From the NCBI GenBank assembly GCA_900102235.1, contig FMVL01000005.1, forward strand, positions 248,001 through 312,000: a stretch of 64,000 nucleotides of DNA, given 5' to 3'. Numbering within the stretch: position 1 is the stretch's first letter; the number at the start of each line of letters is the position of its first letter. Source of the DNA: Lachnospiraceae bacterium XBB2008. Its GTDB lineage: Bacteria > Bacillota > Clostridia > Lachnospirales > Lachnospiraceae. A program made the translations under genes and the position numbers. This document shows positions 57,000 through 64,000 of this stretch, one piece after another. The notes beneath the pieces were generated by a model that saw only the letters and a program-made list of their open reading frames with translations, was not told the DNA's origin and searched no databases.

Positions 57000-59882
57000 G
57001 TGGACAAGTATGAATTTAAAGTCAGATCGGAGGAGATCGATAAACTGATCAGAGAAGGCGATTATGCCGCTGCTGTGGAAATAGCCGATACGATAGACTG
57101 GAGCAAGGTCAAGAGCATCAAGACCCTGTGCCGCATATCCGATCTGTATAAGGCAAACAGACGTTATCAGGAGAGTAAAGAGATCCTTCTGATGGCTTAT
57201 CAGAGATATCCGACCGGAAGACTCATCGTCTATTCCCTCTGTGAACTGTCCATAAAACTCGATGAACTCATTCAGGCAACCGAATACTATAAGGAATTTC
57301 AGAAGCTGGCACCAAGCGATACGAACAGATATATCCTGCAGTATCGTATTGGTGAGTCCGTTGATTTAAGCCTCGAGGAACGCGTCGGCATTCTTGAGGA
57401 ATTTAAGAGCAAGGATTATCGGGAAAAATGGGGCTATGAACTTGCATACCTTTATCACAGGATGGGGCTTGCGAGCAAATGCGTGGATGAGTGCGAGGAA
57501 CTCATAGTTACCTTCGGAAGAGGTAAATATGTGCTCAAAGCTCTGGAACTCAAGGCCATGCATGAACCTCTTTCTCCGTCCGAGCAGAAGAAATACGATG
57601 AACTGACGAGAGACCACAGAGGCACAGAGCCTGTTCAGACCGAAGAGGACGCTTCGCAGGTCAAGGTTAGGGAGAGCATATCCGATGTGGGTTCTTCCAC
57701 CGATAACGCCGACCTTCAGGGGGCTCCGACGACAGAACTTCCCAAGGATCCCCAGGAGATGGATATCCAGGTTAAGACCGTGGATGTCGGACAGTATAAT
57801 ACCATTAATCTTCAGGAAGCGCTTGCCGAGAGCATGAAGGAGATCCTTGATAAAAACGATGAGGACTCCATGATCCCCTCAACACCCGAAGAGGATATCG
57901 AGGATAATACGATCTTCGGCACATCTCCGATGGCAGGACACGAGTTTGCTCAGACACCTGAGCCTCAGCCCGTGCCTGCGCCCGAACTACAGCCCATACC
58001 GGTTCCGACTCCCGAGCCTGTTCCGGTTCAGATCCCGCAACCCGAGCCCGTACCGGAACCCGAATATGAACCCGCACCCGCTCCCGAACTGGTCGAGTCG
58101 ACTGTTCTGATCCCGGATATCGAGTCCGCTCTGCAGGCAAAACCCGTGATCACTCCCGAGATCATGTCCGGAGATACCAAGCGGATAGATACGGATAATG
58201 TTGTTGACTATCTGGAGTCGCAGCGTCTCATGCAGGAGATGCAGGAAGCATCGGCATCCATGAAGGCTTCAACCAGCCAGGCCGAGCTCATCCCCGGAGC
58301 CGTCACCGGTCAGCTTGATACAGCGGATACCATTTCAAGCGCTTACGATCAGATGCTCGCCGAGGAATACAGCGGCCAGATAAGACTTGCGATATACGAG
58401 GCAGAGCAGGTTGAGAAGCAGATAACGGGTCAGCTCAGCATCGATGATGTTCTGGCCGATTGGGAGAATACCAAACTCGAGAACGAAAAGAAACGCGAAG
58501 AGGAAGTACGCCAGCGAATAATGCAGCATACAGGTTCACTCTTCGATGAATTTGATGAGGATACCAAGGCATCGCTTATCGAGCAGCTCGAGAAAGCGTT
58601 TACCGAGGCCATCATGAAGGAAAGCCGCGGCGGTGTAGTTGACGCGAACCTCGGAAAGAAGATCCGTAAGGAAGCACTTCGTGCCGTTGAATATATGACC
58701 ATGGACGGCGTGATAGGAAAGGGCGTAGCCGAGATCGCAGAGACCATGCCGACTCCCGTTATCAAGGCTGAACCCGAGGAAAAAGCCGAGCCCGCAAAGA
58801 TCGAGGAGCCTGAAGAAGAGAAAGAAGAAAAACCCGTAGAGGCGCAGGAAGAGAAAGCCGAGGAAGAGGTTGAGGCTGAGGCTGAGGCCGATGTGGCTGA
58901 CGAGACAGCCGATGAAACCGCGGACGAATCCGGGGAACCTGAGGAAGTATCCGAAGGAGTTCCGGACGGTACCGATTCTCTGGAAGTAGCGGCTGTAAGG
59001 GAGGCTCTCAGGGAAGACGAAGAGGAAGCCGCTGGCAAAGAACGGAGCGGCGAGACCAAAGCCACTACGGGACACGGCGGGAATGAAACAGCTGAGAGCT
59101 CCGATGAAGATGAGAGTTCCGACGGCTCGCGTGCGCTCAACGACGACGAGATAGAGCTGTTCGGTCCGTATCTGACCAGAAAGAGCACCAAGAGGCAGAT
59201 CTGCCACGCACTTGACAATATGAGCATGGCTTCATATACGGGCAATGTCATCGTGACCGGTGAAGAAGGCGTCGGAACGATAGACCTTGCCAAGAAGCTG
59301 ATCAAATACATGCAGGCCATCGATTCCAATTTTGTTAATCCACAGGTAGCCAAGGTAAGCGGCAAGGGCCTGAACGACAAGGATATCGCGGCTCTGTTCG
59401 AGAAGATCAAGGGCGGTGCGATCATAATCGAGAGTGCCCGTGGAATGAAGAAGAGCACGGTACAGAAGCTCATGAAGGTTCTTGAGAACGAGAATCTCGG
59501 AGTTCTGGCCATCCTTGAGGATACATCGGACGGCATGGACAGGATCGTGGGCACGCTTCCGAAGCTCGGCGAACTGTTCAATGTGCGTATAGATCTGAAG
59601 GCTCTGGATGATAAAGCGCTCGTTGATTATGCCTGCGAATACGCGCTCAGCCAGGAGCATACGATAGATGAATTCGCACTGCTGGCACTTCATACCCGTA
59701 TCGCGGAGATGCAGACCAGCACACATCAGGTATCTGTCGGGGAGGTCAGGGATCTGGTGGATGATGCAATTTATTATGCCGATAAGAAGAATCTTACGCA
59801 TTTATTTGATATAATTCTTCATAAGAGATACGATGAGGAGGATATGATCATCCTCAGAGAGAAGGATTTCATGCACTACTAG
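57000..59882 (+). CDS. Large TPR protein with disordered middle and degenerate AAA+ C-terminal domain
   Basis: 960 residues. Residues ~1-190 are helical TPR-like repeats. Around 310-375 is a Pro-rich stretch of P-x-P-x-P repeats. About 380-560 is predicted helical with Glu/Lys-rich coil, ~590-700 is very acidic low complexity, and ~715-930 looks like an AAA+ module of the CbxX/SpoVK type. Its Walker A reads G-E-E-G-V-G-T-I, without Lys or the following Thr/Ser, and its Walker B strand is A-I-I-I-E-S-A rather than D-E, so ATP use is doubtful. The start is GTG 57000 with AAGAGG upstream. Lies between rsmA and glgB; I do not know a named family and infer a scaffold role. Confidence 0.85.
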   Translation: MDKYEFKVRSEEIDKLIREGDYAAAVEIADTIDWSKVKSIKTLCRISDLYKANRRYQESKEILLMAYQRYPTGRLIVYSLCELSIKLDELIQATEYYKEFQKLAPSDTNRYILQYRIGESVDLSLEERVGILEEFKSKDYREKWGYELAYLYHRMGLASKCVDECEELIVTFGRGKYVLKALELKAMHEPLSPSEQKKYDELTRDHRGTEPVQTEEDASQVKVRESISDVGSSTDNADLQGAPTTELPKDPQEMDIQVKTVDVGQYNTINLQEALAESMKEILDKNDEDSMIPSTPEEDIEDNTIFGTSPMAGHEFAQTPEPQPVPAPELQPIPVPTPEPVPVQIPQPEPVPEPEYEPAPAPELVESTVLIPDIESALQAKPVITPEIMSGDTKRIDTDNVVDYLESQRLMQEMQEASASMKASTSQAELIPGAVTGQLDTADTISSAYDQMLAEEYSGQIRLAIYEAEQVEKQITGQLSIDDVLADWENTKLENEKKREEEVRQRIMQHTGSLFDEFDEDTKASLIEQLEKAFTEAIMKESRGGVVDANLGKKIRKEALRAVEYMTMDGVIGKGVAEIAETMPTPVIKAEPEEKAEPAKIEEPEEEKEEKPVEAQEEKAEEEVEAEAEADVADETADETADESGEPEEVSEGVPDGTDSLEVAAVREALREDEEEAAGKERSGETKATTGHGGNETAESSDEDESSDGSRALNDDEIELFGPYLTRKSTKRQICHALDNMSMASYTGNVIVTGEEGVGTIDLAKKLIKYMQAIDSNFVNPQVAKVSGKGLNDKDIAALFEKIKGGAIIIESARGMKKSTVQKLMKVLENENLGVLAILEDTSDGMDRIVGTLPKLGELFNVRIDLKALDDKALVDYACEYALSQEHTIDEFALLALHTRIAEMQTSTHQVSVGEVRDLVDDAIYYADKKNLTHLFDIILHKRYDEEDMIILREKDFMHY

Positions 59883-59906
59883 GTTTTGCATCACAGGGGG
59901 TAAAAT

Positions 59907-61817
59907 ATGGCTTCAGCTAAGTCAAACACTGTTTTTATATCGGAGGCGGACCAGTTTCTGTTTGCGCAGGGTACGCATTACGATATTTACAAGAAACTGG
60001 GAGCACACCCTTCAAATGAAGAAGGCGTAGAGGGTTATTTTTTTGCAACATGGGCACCTAATGCACAGGCCGTCCATGTTGTTGGCGATTTTAACGGATG
60101 GAATGAGTGGGCGGATCCCTGCGAAAAGATAGGCCCGGGAGGGATCTGGCAGAAGTTCATCCCCGGAGTTTGCGCCAATCAGTACTATAAGTTCCTGATA
60201 ACCACTGCCGACGGAGATCGGATCTACAAGGCCGATCCGTATGCATCCTATGCTGAGCTCCGTCCCGGAAACGCATCCAGGACCTATGATATCTCAGGGT
60301 ATAAATGGGGCGATTCCGCCTGGGCAAGAGCCCGCGAGAACAAAGATTACAATAAGGAGCCCATGGCAATATACGAGTGCCATATCGGCTCATGGATGAA
60401 GCATCCCGACGGAACGGAGGACGGCTTCTACAATTACAGGGAGTTTGCCGACAGGATAGTCGACTACTTAAAGGATATGCACTATACCCATATCGAACTC
60501 ATGGGTATCGCAGAGCATCCTTTTGACGGATCCTGGGGATATCAGGTGACAGGCTACTATGCTCCCACATCCAGATACGGCGAGCCCAAGGACTTCATGT
60601 ATCTGATCGATCAGCTCCATAAGAATAACATCGGAGTCATCCTTGACTGGGTACCGGCACACTTCGCAACCGATGATTTCGGTCTGGCATGCTTCGACGG
60701 AAGCTGCATCTACGAGCATCCCGATCCGAGACTCGGCGAGCATCCCGACTGGGGAACCAAGATCTTTAACTATGCCAAGACCGAGGTCAAGAATTTCCTG
60801 ATAGCCAACGTACTTTACTGGATCAAGGAATTCCACGTGGACGGTATCAGAGTAGATGCCGTGGCATCCATGCTCTATCTTGATTACGGCAAGAAGGACG
60901 GTCAGTGGCTGCCCAACCGCGACGGCGGCAACAAGAACTATGATGCGATCGAGTTCTTCAAGCACTTGAATTCCGTTGTCCGCGGAACCTATCCCAGTTT
61001 CCTGACCATCGCGGAGGAATCCACGGCGTGGCCGGCAGTTACCGGTAATATAGGAACGGAGTCACTCGGCTTTGCGTTCAAGTGGAACATGGGCTGGATG
61101 CACGATTTCTGCGAATACATGAAGCTGGATCCGTATTTCAGGAAAAACAATCATTATGCCATGACTTTTGCCATGACATATAACAGCAGCGAGAATTACA
61201 TTCTTCCTCTTTCGCATGATGAGGTTGTACATCTTAAGTGTTCCATGGTGAACAAGATGCCCGGATACGAGATAGACAAATATGCAAATCTCCGCCTGGG
61301 ATATACGTTCATGATCGGTCACGAGGGCAAGAAACTTCTGTTCATGGGCCAGGAGTTCGGTCAGGAGAGAGAATGGAGCGAAAAGAGGGAGCTTGACTGG
61401 TTCCTGCTCGACCGGGAATATAACCGCGGAATGCAGACCTATGTAAAAGAACTGCTTGAGATGTACAATTCGAACCCCTGCCTGTATCGCATAGATAACG
61501 ACTGGGCAGGCTTCGAATGGATGAATGCGGATGATTCCGACAGAAGCGTATACAGTTTCGTGAGAAGGGATGACACGGGAAAGAGCAGACTTCTCTTCGT
61601 ATTCAATATGACTCCCATTCGCTGGGATAATTACTGGATCCCCGTTCCGGTCAAGAAGAAATATAAGCTGATCCTTAATTCCGATGATAAGAGATTCGGC
61701 GGAAACGGAAACAAACTCCCGTCCGAACTCACCGCGCAGGCCGGAGATTGCGTACGACAGAAACAGTATCTGATAGCGGACCTTCCGCCCTACACCGCAC
61801 TTGTATACAAATTCTGA
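59907..61817 (+). CDS. glgB: 1,4-alpha-glucan branching enzyme, GH13
   Basis: 636 residues, full length. N-terminal CBM48-like domain (F-A-T-W-A-P-N-A-Q-x-V-x-V-V-G-D-F-N-G-W near 48-67) and GH13 barrel with G-V-I-L-D-W-V-P-A-H-F, nucleophile Asp in G-I-R-V-D-A-V-A-S-M-L, acid/base Glu in I-A-E-E-S-T and L-P-L-S-H-D-E-V-V-H. It makes alpha-1,6 branches in glycogen. No glgC, glgA or glgP next to it, but the debranching enzyme is at 16472-18673. AGGGGG precedes the ATG. Confidence 0.95.
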   Translation: MASAKSNTVFISEADQFLFAQGTHYDIYKKLGAHPSNEEGVEGYFFATWAPNAQAVHVVGDFNGWNEWADPCEKIGPGGIWQKFIPGVCANQYYKFLITTADGDRIYKADPYASYAELRPGNASRTYDISGYKWGDSAWARARENKDYNKEPMAIYECHIGSWMKHPDGTEDGFYNYREFADRIVDYLKDMHYTHIELMGIAEHPFDGSWGYQVTGYYAPTSRYGEPKDFMYLIDQLHKNNIGVILDWVPAHFATDDFGLACFDGSCIYEHPDPRLGEHPDWGTKIFNYAKTEVKNFLIANVLYWIKEFHVDGIRVDAVASMLYLDYGKKDGQWLPNRDGGNKNYDAIEFFKHLNSVVRGTYPSFLTIAEESTAWPAVTGNIGTESLGFAFKWNMGWMHDFCEYMKLDPYFRKNNHYAMTFAMTYNSSENYILPLSHDEVVHLKCSMVNKMPGYEIDKYANLRLGYTFMIGHEGKKLLFMGQEFGQEREWSEKRELDWFLLDREYNRGMQTYVKELLEMYNSNPCLYRIDNDWAGFEWMNADDSDRSVYSFVRRDDTGKSRLLFVFNMTPIRWDNYWIPVPVKKKYKLILNSDDKRFGGNGNKLPSELTAQAGDCVRQKQYLIADLPPYTALVYKF

Positions 61818-61839
61818 TCATTAAGAAAGGAAATACAGT

Positions 61840-62109
61840 ATGGAAAACTTAGGCGATACCCAATTTATCAATGTGGCCATAGAGCAAGAAACGGGCGTAA
61901 AGCTCGTGCTGTCCACGGTATATGAAGCCCTCACCGAGAAGGGTTATAATCCCGTTAACCAGATCGTGGGATACATCATGTCGGGCGATCCCACATATAT
62001 CACCAATCATCAGGGTGCCCGCAGCCTTATCATGAAGGTTGAGAGAGACGAACTTGTAGAGGAACTCTTAAGCGAGTATATCCACAGCAAGGGCTGGGAC
62101 CAGAAGTAA
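61840..62109 (+). CDS. ireB: IreB-family regulatory phosphoprotein (UPF0297/DUF965)
   Basis: 89 residues, normal size. T-Q-F at the start, V-Y-E-A-L[24 protein letters not shown] and N-H-x-G-A-R-S-L-I are the family core. In Enterococcus IreB is phosphorylated on Thr by the IreK kinase and modulates cephalosporin tolerance. The T-Q-F threonine near residue 7 would be the corresponding site. It stands in the usual ireB-ruvX-DUF1292 order, with 15 bases to ruvX. Confidence 0.94.
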   Translation: MENLGDTQFINVAIEQETGVKLVLSTVYEALTEKGYNPVNQIVGYIMSGDPTYITNHQGARSLIMKVERDELVEELLSEYIHSKGWDQK

Positions 62110-62124
62110 TACCGGAGAGCTCTC

Positions 62125-62562
62125 ATGCGCATAATGGGATTGGACTACGGCTCCAAAACGGTGGGAGTCGCTATGAGCGATCCCCTGCACATAACAGCAC
62201 AGGGGACAGAGATCATACGCAGGGAAAAAGAAAACCATATGCGAAAGACTCTGGCGCGGATCGATGAACTGATAAAGGAATACGAAGTCGGTCTGATCGT
62301 TCTGGGATACCCCTTAAACATGGATGATTCGCGCGGCCCGCGCGCTTTGGCAAGCGAGGAACTTGCCCGCAAACTGAAGAGCCGGACAGGACTTGATGTG
62401 GTCCTTTGGGATGAGCGGCTGACCACGGTCGAAGCAGACGAAATCATGAGTGAGGCGCGCATTCATCATAAAGACCGTAAGCAATATGTAGACAAGATCG
62501 CGGCAACGATCATTCTTCAGAATTATCTTGACGAAACCCGGGATAAACCCGGAGAGGATTGA
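62125..62562 (+). CDS. ruvX: Holliday junction resolvase-like RuvX/YqgF
   Basis: 145 residues with RNase H fold. [12 protein letters not shown] near the start, [11 protein letters not shown] near 70 and D-E-R-L-T-T-V-E-A near 105 provide the acidic active site. YqgF proteins process the 5' end of 16S pre-rRNA and can cleave branched DNA. Followed directly by the DUF1292 gene (1 base gap). Confidence 0.95.
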   Translation: MRIMGLDYGSKTVGVAMSDPLHITAQGTEIIRREKENHMRKTLARIDELIKEYEVGLIVLGYPLNMDDSRGPRALASEELARKLKSRTGLDVVLWDERLTTVEADEIMSEARIHHKDRKQYVDKIAATIILQNYLDETRDKPGED

Positions 62563-62563
62563 T

Positions 62564-62818
62564 TTGGAAAAGATAACATTTGCCCCTGAGGGGGAGGAAA
62601 CTATAGATTTTTACATACTCGAGACAACGAGACTCGGCGGCGTCGATTATATCCTGGTAACGGAAGAGCCCGAGGGCGATGGCCAGGCCTATATAATGAA
62701 GGATCTCTCGGATCCCGGCGATGAAGAGGCTCTGTACGAGATGGTGGAAGATGAAGATGAGCTGAAGGCCGTAGGAAAGGTCTTTGAGAGCATCTTAGAG
62801 GACGTGAATATTGTATGA
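62564..62818 (+). CDS. DUF1292 domain protein
   Basis: 84 residues, strongly acidic. F-Y-I-L-E-T-T-R-L-G-G-V-D-Y-I-L-V-T-E near 20-38 and the Y-I-M-K-D-L-S...E-D-E-D-E-L sequence match DUF1292 (YrzB-like), usually found next to ruvX. The start is TTG 62564, with GGAGAGG six bases upstream. The frame is open 12 codons further into ruvX but has no better site. The stop overlaps the start of the RNase J gene (ATGA). Confidence 0.88.
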   Translation: MEKITFAPEGEETIDFYILETTRLGGVDYILVTEEPEGDGQAYIMKDLSDPGDEEALYEMVEDEDELKAVGKVFESILEDVNIV

Positions 62819-64000
62819 GTGATAACAGAAAGTCACAGGACGAGGGCTCCAGACTGAAGATAATCCCTCTTGGCGGATTGGAGCAGATCGGACTGAACAT
62901 TACTGCCTTCGAGTACGAAGACAGTATTATTGTGGTGGATTGCGGTCTGGCGTTCCCTACTGATGATATGCTGGGAATCGATCTGGTGATCCCTGATGTA
63001 ACATATCTTCTGGACAATCAGGCCAAAGTTAAGGCCTTTGTGATCACACACGGTCACGAGGACCATATCGGAGCGCTTCCCTATATCTTAAAGGTCCTGA
63101 ATATCCCGATATATGCCACGAGGCTTACCCTCGGACTTATCGAAAACAAGCTGATCGAACATGAACTCATTGACGTGACTGAGCGGCATGAGGTGGCCTT
63201 CGGAGATACGATCACTCTCGGCAAGTTCAAGGTAGAGTTCATCAAGACGAATCACAGTATCGTTGATGCTGCGGCTCTGGCCATATACAGTCCCGTCGGT
63301 ACCGTAATACATACGGGGGATTTCAAGGTTGACTATACTCCTCTGTATGGTGATGCGATAGATCTGCAGAGGTTTGCTGAGATCGGGCGAGATGGTGTTC
63401 TGGCCCTTATGTGCGACTCCACCAATGCCGAGCGAAAGGGCTTTACCCCCTCCGAAAGGACGCTCAGTGTCGCATTCGATGCGCTTTTTGCCGAGCATAA
63501 GGGAAAAAGGATCATAGTTGCGACGTTTGCATCCAATGTTGACCGCGTGCAGCAGATCATAGATACGGCTTACCGCTTTGACAGAAAAGTTGTGGTCGAA
63601 GGCCGGAGCATGGTCAATATCATAGATACCGCATCCAATCTGGGATGCCTGAACATCCCGGACAATACACTGATAGACATAGAAGAGATCAAAAACTATC
63701 CCGATGATAAGATGGTCATCATCACAACCGGGTCTCAGGGCGAGAGCATGGCTGCATTAAGCCGCATGGCTGACGGCAACCATCGTAAGATAAGCATTAC
63801 AGCCAACGACACCATCATCTTCAGCTCACATCCGATCCCCGGAAACGAAAAAGCGGTGACCAATGTCATCAATGAGCTCCTTCAGCGCGGCGCGGAGGTT
63901 ATTTTCCAGGATGTACATGTATCCGGCCACGCCTGCCAGGAAGAGATCAAGCTGATATATACTCTGGTCCAGCCGAAGTATTCGATCCCGGTGCACGGAG
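62815..64000 (+). CDS. rnj: Ribonuclease J, 3' end beyond window
   Basis: 395 residues are visible and the frame runs off the window's end; the full protein is normally ~555. P-L-G-G-L-E-Q-I-G-L-N near 19, zinc ligands H-G-H-E-D-H-I-G near 80, H-S-I-V-D near 145, H-T-G-D-F-K near 167, D-S-T-N-A near 201, and the beta-CASP part with T-G-S-Q-G-E near 304 and late S-S-H-P-I-P-G-N-E and V-H-V-S-G-H-A define RNase J1/J2. It degrades and matures mRNA and rRNA from the 5' end. ATG 62815 overlaps the DUF1292 stop. Confidence 0.95.
   Translation, partial: MSDNRKSQDEGSRLKIIPLGGLEQIGLNITAFEYEDSIIVVDCGLAFPTDDMLGIDLVIPDVTYLLDNQAKVKAFVITHGHEDHIGALPYILKVLNIPIYATRLTLGLIENKLIEHELIDVTERHEVAFGDTITLGKFKVEFIKTNHSIVDAAALAIYSPVGTVIHTGDFKVDYTPLYGDAIDLQRFAEIGRDGVLALMCDSTNAERKGFTPSERTLSVAFDALFAEHKGKRIIVATFASNVDRVQQIIDTAYRFDRKVVVEGRSMVNIIDTASNLGCLNIPDNTLIDIEEIKNYPDDKMVIITTGSQGESMAALSRMADGNHRKISITANDTIIFSSHPIPGNEKAVTNVINELLQRGAEVIFQDVHVSGHACQEEIKLIYTLVQPKYSIPVHG

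Noticed and set aside
57950-58100. Tandem DNA repeat or CRISPR-like array
   Set aside because: The periodicity comes from Pro-Glu-Pro-Val codons in a protein linker; repeats are degenerate and there are no unique spacers.
58430-59581. 383-residue open frame on the minus strand, Ser-rich
   Set aside because: It lies wholly inside the TPR/AAA-like gene and is the mirror of its Glu/Ala-rich codons; no ribosome-binding site and no recognisable domain.

Overview
The window looks like chromosomal DNA from an anaerobic, low-to-mid-GC Firmicute of the family Lachnospiraceae (Butyrivibrio/Pseudobutyrivibrio-like; genus not resolvable by eye). The signs are the uvrC-hprK-ROK kinase-murB-rapZ-whiA-(HPr/Crh-like) block, the ireB-ruvX-DUF1292-rnj block, a 55-residue DUF6472-type protein, direct DAP dehydrogenase for lysine and cell wall, a stand-alone pyruvate-formate-lyase radical domain, and glycogen enzymes. 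No transposase, integrase, phage gene or CRISPR array was seen. Coding density is high and no gene-free stretch exceeds about 235 bases.

Layout. 1-5100: end of a GGDEF diguanylate cyclase, a short divergent flagellin behind a perfect consensus promoter, a DUF6472 peptide, an XRE membrane regulator, a Nudix hydrolase, and on the minus strand a MATE exporter with a small membrane protein. 5200-10850: DAP dehydrogenase, malic enzyme, GH51 arabinofuranosidase, GT2 glycosyltransferase and a convergent YdjC/ChbG deacetylase. 10890-13800: an SPFH/zinc-ribbon operon resembling Bacillus ydjI/ydjG, whose third gene looks like a TPM protein that has lost its TPM domain. 13800-20450: trmB, trmL, a D,D-carboxypeptidase, glycogen debranching enzyme, DegV, a membrane-anchored possible BECR-fold domain protein, and a GrcA-like glycyl-radical protein. 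20500-25240: a two-receiver response regulator, thioredoxin and a large hybrid histidine kinase.

25470-34780 is a nine-gene Mrp/Mbh-like cation antiporter operon (E, F, G, MbhD-like, MbhE+B fusion, C, and four separate NuoL/M/N-type pump subunits) without any redox subunit. 35350-39380 is a second zinc-ribbon/TPM membrane locus that complements the SPFH operon: together they hold SPFH, two YdjG-like proteins, one TPM protein and several zinc-ribbon membrane proteins. 39398-41974 couples an MTA/SAH deaminase to a short adenosylhomocysteinase-family enzyme, suggesting S-inosylhomocysteine-based recycling.

42000-64000 is mostly core: TraX-like and DUF308 membrane proteins, DUF1846, FtsH, uvrC, the hprK-to-crh carbon-control and cell-wall block, tRNA-Lys, tatD, rsmA, a 960-residue TPR protein ending in a degenerate AAA+ domain, glgB, ireB, ruvX, DUF1292 and the start of RNase J. 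The most unusual items are the split YdjGHI-like system, the four-pump Mrp cluster, the RapZ with a broken P-loop beside a His15-less HPr, and the TPR/pseudo-AAA+ scaffold.
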